64,000 bases of DNA, taken from assembly GCF_034190915.1 (NCBI RefSeq), contig NW_026947484.1, positions 190,210,982 to 190,274,981 of the forward strand. The letters run 5' to 3'. Positions within the stretch are counted from its first letter, which is position 1, and every line of letters starts with the position of its first letter. Origin of the DNA: Cavia porcellus. Its lineage: Eukaryota; Chordata; Mammalia; Rodentia; Caviidae. Of the stretch, positions 24,846 to 37,654 are shown piece after piece. Position numbers and translations under genes: made by a program. The notes below the pieces were generated by a model. That model saw nothing but the letters and a program-made list of their open reading frames with translations, made no database searches and had not been told where the DNA came from.

Positions 24846-26009
24846 CCGTTTTCCCAGGCTGGCACCTGTGAATGAAAGTTTCCCCAGTGCTGTTGGTGAA
24901 GGGATTGCCAGCCAAGTCCTGCTGCTGTGGTCTGTACTCTCACAAGAGTGGGTGGCCCCAGGGCGTCTGGGATATTTCCATGACAGGAACCTCCCTGCCC
25001 AGTTTTCTGTAATGGTTAATGGAAAAAGAGTATCTTGGAAGAACAGAAATGCTTTGCCAGATCTAGTGAGGGAGACTGCCCACCAGCTGAAACATAGAGC
25101 AGGTTTATTTGCATCTCTCGGTCCCAGAGCCTGTATGGTTGCCATATCCCAGGCTGCACTCTCCCTGCCACCTTCCATGCCTCCACCCATGCTGGCTAGA
25201 CGGGAGCTTGCTGCCATTGGGAAGCTCAGCTCAGGACAGTAGGCTTAGCACCCCCTGTGTACCCAGTGTAGTCTCTCATTTGTCTACGCCACAGCCAGTG
25301 AGCTAAGAAGTGGAGACTTGGGGTAAGTATGTTAGCTAAGGCACACAATGGGCGTGGGCGGACCCAGGAGAGCTTGGTTTGGTAGCTAATGTGGAGATCT
25401 CTGTGTTGGGTCTGCATCAGCAGGCATGTTAATAACAACAATACATATTTATATGTAACATTGAGCATAGGTCCCTGTCAGGCACTCTGTTGAGATCTCT
25501 TTGTGCCTTGCTTGATTTGATCCCTAGGGAATCTATGCTGTCATTATCCCTGTTTTTAGAGAAGGAAACCGAGGCCCAGGGAAATAACTTGTGCGATGAA
25601 TTATCTGGACTCCAGGAACCCTTCTAGCAATTTTAGTTCCCTTTATCATTTTCCTTTCTTTTGGATGCACCTGCAGTGGCTGTCCCCACAGTGTAGTGCA
25701 CTGCCACAGCCTTCCCTGAGTCTGGACAGTGAAGAGGGTTCTGAAGAAGGAGGACCAGACTTGGGGCATGTGATGGGAACCCTGAGTGAAGCACTATAGA
25801 GCTGTTCCAGGAAAAAGGGGGTGACCACTGTGGTCCTTGGTGTGATAGGTGGATGAGAAGGGAGAAGCCCTACAGGAGTGCCGCATCCCCCTTTAGAGGA
25901 TGCAGAGAGGTTCCTATGGGGATAGGGCTGGGCTCAGTGACCTGGATATCCAACCAGCCCTTTAAGTACATCATCTAACTTTGCACTTGCATGTGCTGTT
26001 TTGATAGGC

Positions 26010-26405
26010 TCCATTTTGTATTGCAATAACAAAATGCATGTTATTCGGTAATTTATACAGAAAAGACAGTTAGTTTGGTCTATGATTGTAGAGGCTGAAA
26101 AGTCCAAGGCACGGTACTGAGAGGATTCTGTGCCATTGTCAGTGAGAGCAGAGAGCAGAGGCGCAAAGGGACACCTGCAGCAGAGAGAGTGAGGGGCTAC
26201 CTGGCTTTACAACCATCTGCACATGGCAACTAGCCCAGCACCAAGGAGATCCACCTGTTTCTGGGGGCAGGGTGTGTATTCCATGTGTGCCGTGATCTCC
26301 TCAGATACCTCCTGCTGTGCCCCAGCTCACAACTAATAAGTCAAGACCCAGTGCGTGAGCTTCCAAAGGACTTTCTCAGACTATGGCAGAAACCATAGTT
26401 TTTGG
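26010..26405 (-). repeat. MaLR-type LTR (antisense)
   Basis: GCAATAACAAAATGCATG, CGGTAATTTATACAGAAAAG and GACTATGGCAGAAACCATAG read as an inverted MaLR LTR. It ends about 140 bases before the SHB acceptor at 26543. Confidence 0.65.
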
Positions 26406-26543
26406 GACTGTGCTTTTTCATGACCTGGAACTATGCCTTCTGCAGATTGCATGCTAAACAGTTGAATGTTTTCCCAAGAGTGCCCCCAAGACCCTCTGGG
26501 CTGAGTTCCGAGTAACAACGTGCTGTTTCTCTCTGTGTCACAG

Positions 26544-26715
26544 CGCAGTTCAGCGGCAGTGAGAAACGGCAGTCATCCCCCTCGCCCTCCCGTGACCGGC
26601 GGCGCCAGCTTCGTGCTCCTGGAGGGGGCTTCAAGCCAATCAAGCATGGGAGCCCCGAGTTCTGTGGGATCCTGGGAGAAAGAGTGGATCCTACCGTCCC
26701 ATTAGAGAAACAAAT
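26544..26715 (+). CDS. SHB: SHB coding exon, third from last: basic linker before SH2
   Basis: This internal coding exon has its acceptor AG at 26542-26543 and its donor at 26716 (GTAAGT, strong consensus). The first two bases (cg) complete an Ala codon with the last base of the preceding exon. The 56 full codons begin QFSGSEKRQSS, pass through PSPSRDRRRQLRAPGGG, and end ILGERVDPTVPLEKQ. The last two bases (at) begin an Ile codon finished by the next exon, so the downstream intron is phase 2. The Arg/Lys- and Ser/Pro-rich stretch is the flexible linker directly before the SH2 domain of SHB. No domain fold is expected here. A longer open frame on the same strand (from 26520) simply reads through the acceptor in another frame and is not a gene. 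Confidence 0.95.
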
Positions 26716-27179
26716 GTAAGTTCTGCAGCGTCACAGCCCAGCCACACCCCAGTTGCTGTGGTCACTAAGCACACCTTAGGGTCGGGCGCCTCTCCCTGAC
26801 CCTGTCTCTCTGTGGTACAGGGGAGCAGGTTGCGTGCAACTCATGGAGCAGAGGCTCCAGGCAGGGAGTGGCAGCCCAGCTTTACCCCCAGTCGGGGCCT
26901 GGTTCACTTCAGTTTCTCACTTCATCATGCAGCGAGTCAGTTCTTGAAAAATAAGTAGAAGCTAAGCTTGTCTCCTGCGTGTAAATTAGCAATTTCTCTC
27001 TAGCCACAGTGGTATGTTGCCTCTGCATCAGCTTGATATAAATTGAGCAGTTCTTGGTTTAGGTTTGCTCATCCCTGCTCCAAGACTCCCCAACTCCTCT
27101 CAGTGGCCCAGTCCCATCCACAGAGCCCCTGAATTCTGCTCCACTGCCCCCGGCACTGTGCTTGACCAGGCCTTTGACT

Positions 27180-27640
27180 GCCTATCTTCCTTATCCGTGA
27201 TCATCTCCCTACTCTGCTCCCTGCTCTGCCAGGATTTTGCTGTGTGCAGATAGACACTTGCCCTGCTCTGAAACCTTTGCAGCTCCCCAGTACCTCCGGG
27301 ACAAAGTCCCGTCTCGCTAGTCTGCCATCTGCTCAGTGTTTTGCCCCAGACCACTTTTTGCGTCCTCGCCTTTCCACATACCTGAACCAGGGTGAGTTTT
27401 CTGGGAACTTAATAAAGCAGGGATAGGGTCTTGTGCTGATACCTGTAGGTGTATCATCTGCTTAACAAGCAGAAGTAGTGTGAAAGGAGTTCCCCAGTGC
27501 ACATATGGGGGCATCAGTTAGCCAGGACATTTGTACCAGCCTCATGATCTGGGACCCAACTTTTCTTCATTCACCACCTTGCATGGCACTGATCACCCAG
27601 CACACCACTTGGCCCAAAGTAAGCCCTTCTTAAAGCCAAG
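27180..27640 (+). repeat. L2-like fragment
   Basis: C/T-rich sequence with L2-type phrases (CTCTGAAACCTTTGCAGCTCC, GGGACAAAGTCCCGTCTCG, CCCAGCACACCACTTGGCCC). Boundaries are approximate. Confidence 0.4.
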
Positions 27641-29063
27641 ATACCAGGGAGCATCATCTACTGTATTTGTCCTGGCCGTGGGGGATTCTGGTGTTGTCCC
27701 CTCTCAGAAAGGGTCACTTGTGGAGCTGGGATGCAGGATTTGCTGAATGATGCCATCTGCTAGAACCACATGTTGACCCAGGTGTCTGCAGCCTACTTCA
27801 TGGCCACCTCCTGCCCTGCAGAGCTCACTGGGGTCACTTCCTGCTGGGGTGTTAATTGCCTCACAGCCACACAGATTATAATGCAGGTTTTGATGTTTCT
27901 GGTTGAACTGTGCACTTTTAAATCAACAGAATAGAATCCAGAGATGCCTAGAAGCTATTCTATGTGCAACCTGACAGCAGTGGCTAGGTCTGCCCCGTGT
28001 CAGCCTGGCGCATCTGACCCTCACTCCATTTCTGGACCAACCCTTAGTCCCAAGCAGCAGTGCTCCCTTCCTTGCCTATTCCCTCTCTCAAGTCCAGTCC
28101 TGACTGGCCCTCCATCGTCTTGACTCCCAGGATTGTCCTGGCCTTCCAGGAGTCCTGAGTCATCACTAAGAAGGGTGCATAGGTAAATCCACTTGTAGTA
28201 CAGCATTAGACAAATGGAAAGCATCACCCACCCTCCCCACCACCCCACTACCACCATCACTGCATCAGCCAGTGCCTGGGTGATGGGGCTTCAGAGTTAA
28301 AGTAGTACCTCCCACCTTCGGGCCCAGGCTTCTCCCCTTTCCCGCCACCCCTCCATCCTGCATCCTCATCGCCACCACCATACAAACATTTTCTGGTCCT
28401 GTGCTTTGTCTGAATGAGTAAATAAAATAACCTTGACTCCGTGCCTCCCTACCTATTGTACCTTGTCTGGGCTGCCACTGCATCCTCGTTACCTGGTACA
28501 CGAACAGGTGCTTGATAAGGGGCTGCCAGCTGATGAAGGGAGTCCCCAAGGAGCTGTTGGTACCTCTGCTTCGCCATCACCTCCCCTTGTCTCACCAACC
28601 ACGGCCAGCTCTCCTTTTCTGTCTGTGTCCCCAGTCAGCCTCCTCTTCCCTCCATGGCAGCCATCACCCGGTTCCTCTGCCTCCTCGGTGCTCCTGGCTG
28701 TGCTTGACCTGAAGGTTAGCCTTGCTGAGCTTGATTTCCAGCTGCAGGCTCTCCGGGCGAGTCGCTCTGAGGAGCCTGGGGATGACTCACAGCTGAGTGG
28801 CCCCAGCCCACACTTCTCCCAGACCTTCTCACACCTACCTCCAGCTGCCTTCCTAGCATTTCGCACCTGATAGTTCAGAATTGGGCTCCTGATCCCCTGG
28901 AACCTTGGCCGCCCCCAGCTTCCACAGTGCTATCAACAATATCACTTCCGTCTATATGAGGCTCAAGTCACACACCTGGTTCATCTTCATTCTTCTTTTT
29001 GCCTTACATCAGCAGCTGCTGCGCTGCCAAGACCTGCTAGTCCTCCTTGGAAAATACCACTAG

Positions 29064-29235
29064 AGTCAGGAATAGTGGCACATTCCTGTAATCCCAGTAC
29101 GCTGGGAGATTAAGCCAGAAAGATCACAAATGAGAGCCTAGTCTGGGAAGGAACACAGTGGCTTATCAAGACTGTCTCAAAATAAAAAATAAAGTGGCCA
29201 GGGATGCAGCTCATTGTAAAGACCATTTTAAAAAG
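29064..29235 (+). repeat. Degraded B1-dID dimeric SINE
   Basis: AGGAATAGTGGCACATTCC, TGTAATCCCAGTACGCTGG and ACTGTCTCAAAATAAAAAAT form the B1 half; GGCCAGGGATGCAGCTCATTG starts an ID-like half. Confidence 0.65.
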
Positions 29236-29364
29236 CCAAAACACTAGAATTTGCCTATTCCTTTCTCTTCTGCAACCATCTTCCTCCTGCTGACTTGGCT
29301 CCTGCTTCCGTCTCCTCAGGGGAGCCTGGCTAATTCTAATGTCATCCAGGGCAAGTAACATCAC

Positions 29365-29790
29365 CGTGCAACACTCTTCCTCTCTCCTCTTCCTCCCTCG
29401 TGTGTTTAGGGTAAAATCAGACTCCTTCCCTCAGCCCACAAGGTCTCGTGACCCCCACTCCACTCTTCCTAAACCACTCTCTGCACACAGTCTGGGTGAT
29501 TCTGCTGTGTGGGCACCCCAAGACCTTCCTTCCTCAGGACCTTTGCACTTGCTGTTTACTCTGCACAGATGTTTTTTTTTTTTTGGTCCTTTACCAGGGT
29601 CTTAGGTCAAATGCCATGCCCTCAGGGGCCTCCTGAGACCAGTCATGCTGCCTTATCGCAGCCCTGCTGTTCCTGCATGACACTTGGCACTGTCTGGAAT
29701 GGTTTCTGTATCTCTCTGTTTGCTCTCCCTCTCCCGTCAGCCCTGTGAGATCAAAAGTATAGTGAGCCTTGAGTAAATATTGAATGAACT
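29365..29790 (+). repeat. L2 LINE fragment
   Basis: CACAAGGTCTCGTGACCCCC, CAGGACCTTTGCACTTGCTG, GGTCAAATGCCATGCCCTC and TATTGAATGAAC at the end are well-preserved L2 3' landmarks. Confidence 0.7.
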
Positions 29791-31871
29791 TGTGGATATT
29801 GCTGGGATGAATGTGCCAGAGGTTGAATCTCCCTAATCCCCCTGGTTCTTGACTGGGCCCTCCACAGGGGCTCCAAAATGGCCTCCTGCCTAGCTGTTCT
29901 TTCTAGTCCAGGCAGGGCCTCCTCAAGACCACCCAAGCCCAGTCTGTGCCTGGTATACAGCCACCTGCTGGCAGGCTACACATTGACGGTAGCTCCTGAC
30001 CCAGTGCCCTTTGCTCCCTTCTCCCTTTTGATCCTCCACCCCGAATTCCCTGCCTTTCTCCCCTGTAGAAAGGAACCGGCAGCTTATCCTGTTTACTGCT
30101 AGAGATTATCCTTAATGAGGATAGAGGCCCCCACCCGCAGGGCCTTCTGCAGCTGAGTGGGGCTTGCTTCTAAGACTGCGGAGGGGCAGACAGCGGGCAG
30201 CACCTCTCCAGAGACCTCTTCTAGGTCTTTCCCTGAGGAAAGCTCAGCTTCAAATGACTGGAAGTTGTTTTCTTAATAAAATGTTTTTGTCAGCGCACTG
30301 GGGGTGTGTTACACGATGAAGTCTCTGGAGGACAGTCTCACTGGATCTGTTGACTGTGTCTGGAGCCAGCTCTATCTGACTGATCCTCCCTTTACAGTCC
30401 TGTGTCCTCTCTAAAGTGTGCTTGGGCCTTGCTGGCTTTGCAAACACTGTCAGCGTCACAGTGACTGGAGAAGGGAAGGTGGGCTACAGCCTGGGCACCC
30501 CCCTGACCCTTGACCTAGGCAGGTCTCCCTTCCAGATGCCCAATTCCATGGTCACTCCCGAGATGGCCACAGATACTCTCCAGTGCTCATTTCTCTAAAG
30601 CTATTTTTTAGGTTATAATTGTGGCTGCTGCTGCTCCTGGAGAGCACTGCCTTGTCAGTGGCAGGAAGTGTGCAGTGGCCACCTGCTGGGGAGGGGCCAG
30701 GTTGTCTGTCCAAATCCTCAGAGGTGCCTTCTCCAGGGCATTCATCAGGAGGCAGAGTCCACACCTAAGCCGGAAATGCAGTGCACAGCCTGTGGGCTGC
30801 AGGAACTCAGGGTCCTCATGGATGGAGATGTCATCCGTGTAGGCTGCTTGGCTAGGCTCTCTGCAGATGTTCCTTCTACTGTCATTGACGCTTACCCACC
30901 ATAGGCTCTACACAATCCTTTGCTGTAGCTCATTCATGTCACCCCACTCCCCCTAATATGGTAGGACCCAGCCACTCCAGCAAGTAGCCTGGCCTACGAA
31001 CACAGACCCACAATTCAGAGCCAGTCTTGCCTCTGCCAGCGTCCGGCACCTCTGCTTCTTCTCCTGGCTTCATGTCTCACCACCACTTGTTAGTAGGTGG
31101 AGATTTACGCTTTCACTGGGGGGTGACCTCCAACAGGTGCAGCCATGCAGCCAGCTGCATTCCCATTCATCCTGCTGTCAGAGGCCTCAGGCCCTGTGCA
31201 CTGTGTTCCTTGCTCCTCTCCCGCATGCATGGTATCTGGAAGCAGTGATGCTCGATTCCCGTGTGTCCAGCCATTGCAGAGGACATTAGCATGGTACAGC
31301 CGCTGTACTCCAACTCCCCTGACCTGAGTAATAAGCACTGTCCCCTCACCTCAAGCGTGTCAGAGTCAGAGCATGGCCTTCCTGTCAGCACCCTCTGATG
31401 GATTCCATGTCTCAGAGAGACACCTCTGGACCCAGCCTACCTCTCGGACCACACTGCCATTCCAGTCCCAGTGAACTGATCCGTGGCTGCTTCCAGAGCA
31501 CACTGTGTAGACACCCGTCTTGGCCTTTGCCTTGGGTACCCTCCCATTCCCCAAACACTTCTTCCTGCAGTTCTGAAGTGGCACTGTATTCACACAGCTT
31601 TCCTGGCCACCTACCTGTCCCTAAACTTGTGATCCCGCCTTACTTCATTTCCTGTTATCACAGAGTGTACCTGTGCATCTGTTGCCTAAAGCCATGTCAG
31701 GGTGAGCCTGTCAAGGGGAAGCTCCTGGGTTTGTTCACTGCCCCCCGCCAGGAGCTAGTATGCAGCAGACACTTGGTAAACAGCCACTGGGCAAAAATTG
31801 GTGGATTCCTGCCTTGTCCCGTGGTGGCCAGGGAACTGGCAGCTGCCTCCAATGATACCAAACCTCCCTAA

Positions 31872-32054
<183 letters not shown>

Positions 32055-32062
32055 TGAGTACA

Positions 32063-32074
32063 GCACACACATGA

Positions 32075-32110
<36 letters not shown>
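32063..32110 (+). repeat. CA repeat 10-25 bases after an SHB 5' splice site
   Basis: An imperfect CA stretch begins at 32063 and an uninterrupted run at about 32077-32110, directly downstream of the GTGAGT donor at 32054. Intronic CA repeats are known binding sites for hnRNP L and can alter use of a nearby 5' splice site. That effect here is inference. Confidence 0.85.
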
Positions 32111-32112
<2 letters not shown>

Positions 32113-32621
32113 GCCCCTGCAGCCCCAGTGCAGCGTGCAAAGACTGGGGAAGCTGCCTGCTTATTTTAAGACTTGGTTTTAATTTAATGCTACTCTCCTG
32201 GGACCCAGAAGAGTTGTTAACGCTTTCCACTGCTGCCTTCCCAGAGGCAAGGATTCTTGTCCTAGGGTTCCCTTAAGTGGTTGGGAATGGTAGTCTCATG
32301 CACGCCATGAGCGGGTCCTGTAGGAAGCTCTCAGCCTATCCCCTTCCTGTCTTAAACTTTACCACAGCCCTTTAATAGGAGTACATTGTCCTCATTCTGC
32401 AGATTGGGAAACTGAGGCTTGCAAGAGTGTATGGCTGGCCCATGTGGCAGGAAGAGTAGAGAAGAATCTTGCTGGCGTTGTCTATGTTTGCTTTGTAAAC
32501 TGTCAGGTCTTTCTGGTCATGAGGTGTTGCTATCAGGATGGCAGGTTCATAAATGAGGGTTTGAGGTCGGCTGCTCCATGAGTCAGTGATACTGCTAGGT
32601 GGGACTATTTCAAATTTCATT

Positions 32622-32768
32622 CATTTATTTGACACAGAGTCTTGATGTGCAGTTCAGGCTGGCCTTGAACATGCTATGTGAGCCCAGGCTGCCCTTAAAC
32701 TCAGGGCAGTCCTCCTACCTCAGCCTCCTGAGTTCTGGAATTACAAGTGTGCACGACCACAGCTGACC
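32622..32768 (-). repeat. B1 SINE (antisense)
   Basis: GTGCAGTTCAGGCTGGCCTTG, a second GCCCAGGCTGCCCTTAAACTC, CAGCCTCCTGAGTTCTGG and GTGTGCACGACCACAGC. Inverted B1 with the internal duplication. Confidence 0.85.
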
Positions 32769-35302
32769 TAAAATATCCTCTAAAACACATTCTACAGAGA
32801 AGAAAATTGAGACCCAAAGTGAGGAAGGATGTGTCAAAGACTCGGTGACATAATTAATTTGTTCATAAACCTGGCCCTTCCCCCAGCAGAAACCCTGCAG
32901 ACACAGTGGCACTCTCTGTGTGCCCTCTTCTCTGTCAGAAAGCAGGTGCAGGACTCTGATGTCAGGAGAGCTTTCGCACATGCTAGCATTGTAGACAGAG
33001 GTCTCGGTGTGGCCAGGAAAGATGAGGCTGCCCAGTGTGCTCGGCTCTGCCCCGAGAGGGTGTGTGACAGACTGCAGCATGTGGGGCAGGCACCAGGCAC
33101 AGGGAGAAGCTGGACAGCTGCGGGGGCTTCGGGAGGAGGAAGGGTCTGCAGAGACCTTCAGATACCACTCGGAAGTACTATCCAGGCAGGAGCAGATATG
33201 GTCACGTATCCCCAGAAAGAGAGTTACGGGCAGACCGAGTCCAGCCCTGGGAGAAAAGAAGTTTTGTAAAAGAGCTAATAAGAGATTAGGACAATCCCAA
33301 GCTGCCTTGAGGTAGCAATGTCTTGTTTTGGGGGTGGGGGGTAATTGATCTAGTTAGTAAGACTAGACCCCTGCCTGGCTAGGGAGGATTCTAACCAAGT
33401 GGGAGGACACTGAAACACACAAAAAACAGGAGTATTTCCGCTCTCAAGAGCTGCTGGCACCTGAGTGCTTCATTGTCTGATACCAGACCCAATAGCGTAG
33501 AATCTGGTCAGTTGTGGCAGCGGAGGAAAATTCAGTGTATTAGGCTGCAGCTTGCAGGCCAGGCCGTGGTGGTTAGAGCCAGGGAAGCTATAGCTGGGTT
33601 CAGGCGGGGCAGTGGCAAGCAGCTACCCTCATCCAGCCCACTGGCAGGGTTTGGGCGCTGCTTCCGTCCCCCTCACCACCCAGAGATAAGTTTGGGACCA
33701 GGTTGAATGGCCTCTTCCAGGCTGCAAGCAGCAAGGGAAACAGGTGACATCAGCGATGGGACATATGTCACCAGCCTTCCCTACCACCCTTGGCAGCCTG
33801 CGATCTTCTGTCAGACTGAGTTCCTTGTGCAGGAGGAATCCAGACCTACGTGCAGAATAGATAATACCACTGGTGCCCTGAGAGTCTGTTTCTCATGAAC
33901 AGCCTCTGCTTACACAAATGCCACCTCACAGGTGGTTTTCAGGTGGCCAGGAGTCCAGTCCCCTTACATCCCTGGCCTGTGCTGGTTCCTAGATAGTAGG
34001 GCCCACCCAAGGGGTGGACAGCACCATGGATCTGTGTCCTCAGTGCAGGCTTGTGGTCTAGAGGGCCTCCCCCAGCTTTCCCCTCCCTGGTTTGTGGCCT
34101 GTATGCCGCTTCTTTGATCCTTGATGCCATAACATTATTACCTTTTGTGTTGGTGCCATCAGCCCTGTGGTTTAATTGAAGTCTGTTTTTAAGACACCTG
34201 TTGCCAAAATTCTGGACAGGCATCCTGTTCTGCCACTTACTGCTCATCATGTGACCATAACAAATTCTTCCCCTATCTGTCCAGTGGAGAAATAGACTTT
34301 GACTCCCCACATCTCTGTCTGTGGGCTCAGCCCTCTTTACCCTTTGCATGCTCTGTCTGGATGATCTACACCTCCCAGGCCAGAGAGGTGACCAGGACAC
34401 ATGGCACGGTGTCTGCCAGTATGCTGGACAAGAGCACTGCCACGGCCCTGGGCTTTGTTGCTGCATCTGTGCTGTCGAACCTGATTATCAGGATGGAGTT
34501 TGAATGACTGGTTTGCACCCGCGGTGTTGGAGATGGAAGATTTAGTTTTGCATGCATGTCCAGAGTCATTAGAGCACCACTCCCAAGGCCAGAAGGGTGT
34601 GCTGAGCTATCGGCCTTCCCTTGAAGAAGCCCAACCCAAAATGGAGACATGAGTGAGACCATCCAGTGGCTATAACCTATGCCCAGGAGGCCCACTTTGC
34701 TTTGCCACTGCAGCCCCTGACTAGTCCAGCCCCACACTAGGGAGTGACAACTAGGCATTAATCACCTGAAGTGCAACTGGATCCGCTCTGGTACTGTGTA
34801 TGAGCACCAGTCGGCCAGCCTCTGTGTGAGGTATGTGGTTTCTCTCACTCCAGCCTGTCTGCCAGAGTGAGGTGGGGAATGGCATCCCTGTGCACTGTTC
34901 TATCAGGAGTGGGTGCAAAATGACATCGGAATTCTAGCTATGCCGGTTCTCCATCTCTGGCATTTTCATGGGAGCCTCCAGGCCCTCTGTGAGGCTGTAC
35001 CAGGGCCAGAAAGCATTTCGGAGAGTCTGGCCTCAGAGGATAGGGCCTTCCACCTATTCCATCTTTTCTCAAAAGATATTTATAAAAGCCTTCTGTACCA
35101 GGCCCTGGGCTGACCATCAGAAGGAACCACTGTGAGGAGCACAAGGCTCTGGGGCTAGAGCCTGACCAGGTCAGTCTGTACCTCACTGCACGCAGGTCTG
35201 TCCACGGAGTCTTGGGAGCCCAGAGGTGGCAAACAAGTGGGTGGTCCCTGTTCCAGAGACTTAAGAACATCTGCAGTGAAGAACATCTGCACTTGACAAG
35301 AG

Positions 35303-35500
35303 GCCAGACATAGTGGTGCACACCTGTGGTCTTAAGTGCCCAAGAGACTGAGACAGGAGGATCACAAGTTTGAGACTAGCCTGGACAACTTAGTAATGCC
35401 CTGTCTCAATAAAAGTAAAAAGGCTGGGAATATGTAGCTCAGTGGTAGAGACCATCTGGATATCAGCCTAATACCAAAGATGAGAGAGACAGAGACAAAA
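35303..35500 (+). repeat. B1-dID dimeric SINE
   Basis: B1 half: GGCCAGACATAGTGGTGCACACC, TTTGAGACTAGCCTGGACAAC, CCCTGTCTCAATAAAAG. ID half: GGCTGGGAATATGTAGCTCAG, TGGTAGAGACC. Order is B1 then ID, followed by an AGAGACAGAGAC tail. Confidence 0.85.
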
Positions 35501-36229
35501 GACAGGTGTTCCCCAGGCAGGGACAGCCAGTGTGGCATCTTAGAGACACAGCCTGGGCAGAGCCTCAGCAGGTGCAGAGGAGCCTCAGCAGGACACCTGT
35601 GCCCTCCCAGGGGCTTTCGTCACAGTTCTCAGTGCCAGGCATTGACTTTCATGCCCCACTCAGAATCCAGCTCTCAGATTCCTCCCTCACACTTGCACCC
35701 CATGCCCCCAGCCCACCCTGCTGCATGCAGCAGCCCTTAGACTGTGCCTGGGGTGCATCACCCCTCTCGGAGACCCTGCCAATCACTGTCATCCTTTCCC
35801 TGTTTCCCTACCTCCAGTAGCGGCAGCAGATGGACCTCATATACACCACTGGCCCTGGGTACTCTTGCTCCATCCTCAAGAAGTAAAGGGTTGAGGCTTG
35901 AGAAGTTGGCAAGAAAATAGAAAACTCTTAACACAGTTTCCCGTCTCTGGAAAAGCAGTAGGAGAGGCATTTTAAAAAGAAGTTAGGAAAAATCTTATTA
36001 AAAGGGTCCTTCAGGCACTTTGGACTGTAAAGGCCTCTTCACAAGTTCTGGTAGCATGTTTTTTTGCAAAAGAATCTGAGCAAGATGAGGGAGACAGGAC
36101 TTCAAAGATTACAGGGTTTGCAGCTGGGGGACAGCAGGCATCCAGCTGTCCTTGGGATGGGGCATGCAGACTGGCACTTCTAAGGCCATGGCAGGCAGGA
36201 AGCCAGTGACCAGGGAGGCCCTGGCTTGG

Positions 36230-36308
36230 CTTGGCTTCCCTTTCCCCTCCCCTCCCCTCCCTTCTTCTCCCCTCTCTTTTCCTTTCCTCCCCTCCCCTCT
36301 CCTTTCCT
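36230..36308 (+). repeat. Polypyrimidine tract (C/T-rich)
   Basis: Almost uninterrupted CCCCTCCCCTCC-type sequence; the complementary strand is pure G/A-rich, which explains the Arg/Glu-rich open frame there. Such tracts can form triplex DNA. No coding role. Confidence 0.85.
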
Positions 36309-36344
36309 AACACCATGGCACTTTAACATTAAGGTATCTATCTC

Positions 36345-36455
36345 CAGTCCTTTTTATTTTTTAATTTGAGATCAGTATCACTGAGTTGCCAACACTAGCC
36401 TCTAACTTGCAATCCTCCTGCCTCAACCTCCCCAGTAGCAGTGATTCCTCAAGTG
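36345..36455 (-). repeat. Degraded B1 SINE (antisense)
   Basis: TTTGAGATCAGTATCACTGAG, CAACACTAGCCTCTAACTTGC, AATCCTCCTGCCTCAACCTCC and GTGATTCC follow inverted B1 order. Confidence 0.6.
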
Positions 36456-36477
36456 CAACATTGTACTCTACACCACT

Positions 36478-36572
36478 GCTTTTTTGAGGTGGAGTCCCAG
36501 GAATTGAACTCAAGACTTTGTCAAGCTTGCCAGGCAGCCACTTACGCCGCTGAGCTAAATCCCCACCCCTGC
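36478..36572 (-). repeat. ID-type SINE (antisense)
   Basis: CAGGAATTGAACTCAAGAC ... CCAGGCAGCCACTTACGCCGCTGAGCTAAATCCCC is an inverted copy of the ID-type SINE. Confidence 0.8.
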
Positions 36573-37004
36573 TTTTTTAACAGGGACTCAGCTTTACCTC
36601 TGTTGAAACAGAGAGTATCCTACATAGATTTCTCACAGAAAGAGCCACCAATCTTCAAAACCCCAGAGACTAATTACCAGCGTCCTTGGAAATGAGGCTT
36701 TACTGGCTTCCTGCTTGCCATGCCTTATAAGTACCAGTCTGCATGCCCCACACACTTGAGCCCTCAGTTGCCCTCCTTGTCGCTTTAAGCTCTGCCCCTT
36801 TCAGTGGCAGCTGTTTACTGAGATCCTGCCGGACCACACAACTTGATGAGACAGAGAAGACACTGACACTTACAATGATATAGAAAGCATCACAGCCACT
36901 GAATGTGGAAAGTACTGTGGGCTTTCCAAGAGGAGGGAACAGAGAGGGGACTCTGCAGAAGACGGGAGGTGTCACGATTGTATGAGAACAGTGCTGAGCT
37001 GGCA

Positions 37005-37130
37005 GGATGGTGTACATCCATAGTACATGGTGTACATCCAGCACTCAGAAGGCCAAGGCAGGAAGATCACTGCAAGTTCTTGGCCAGTCTGGACTACATA
37101 GTGAGTTCAAGGCCGGCCTAGACTGCCATT
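37005..37130 (+). repeat. B1 SINE
   Basis: TCCAGCACTCAGAAGGCCAAGG, CCAGTCTGGACTACATAGTG, AGTTCAAGGCCGGCCTAGAC. The internal duplication is plain. A short direct repeat (GGTGTACATCCA) sits in its 5' part. Confidence 0.8.
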
Positions 37131-37424
37131 CAAGGGAGACCAAGAACCAATTACATTGACATCCTCCAGGAAAGGTATGGCCCCAGAAGGACACTGAACA
37201 GGTTCTGAAGGTTTCGAGTCGGATATAGTGATATTCTCTGGGCTGTAATCTAGACTGCTAATGGAATCAGGGCACCATGAGTATTACTTAAATACAGCTG
37301 CCACCTCTCTGTGTCCCTACATGCCACACACATGCTACTTGAGCTGGCAAGGCACAAGTACTAGCAAGGGGCCTATTGTGAGAGGGGTTTCAGGGCAGCC
37401 CTTTTCCAGATGTAGAGGGAAAAC

Positions 37425-37555
37425 TACAGGCTCTGAAGTCAAAGGTAACCAAATCCACACCCTGGCTCTCATCTCACATCAGCTATGTAATGCCAGGCAA
37501 GTTCCTTTGCCTCCGTTATCAAACCCTGAAGAGTCGGGGCATAGGTAAGAAGTGG
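37425..37555 (+). repeat. MIR fragment
   Basis: ACAGGCTCTGAAGTCAAAGG, CAGCTATGTAATGCCAGGC and AAGTTCCTTTGCCTCCG follow MIR order. Confidence 0.6.
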
Positions 37556-37654
37556 AGCGTGCAGGTGAGCCCCACCCTGCTGTTGGCACACAGAGGTGCT
37601 TAGCGTGTGCTGAGCTTTTTTTTCCTAGCTTTTCTGGAGCCTTGGAAATCACCA

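Larger units (their letters stand above)
15262..26543 (+). other. SHB: SHB intron, 11.3 kb, phase 1
   Basis: This GT-AG intron lies between the tyrosine-rich linker exon and the basic linker exon. It contains one B1 and one ID-type SINE, many L2/MIR-like fragments, an antisense MaLR LTR just before the acceptor, and AT-rich low-repeat blocks at about 19.26-19.52 and 22.73-23.21 kb. No other gene is supported. Confidence 0.9.

Noticed and set aside
33939..34466. 175-codon open frame (-) within the last SHB intron
   Set aside because: Low-complexity residue mix, no domain, no homology that I recognise, and it is in an intron on the opposite strand.
36011..36316. Arg/Glu-rich open frame (-)
   Set aside because: Produced by the purine-rich strand of the polypyrimidine tract.
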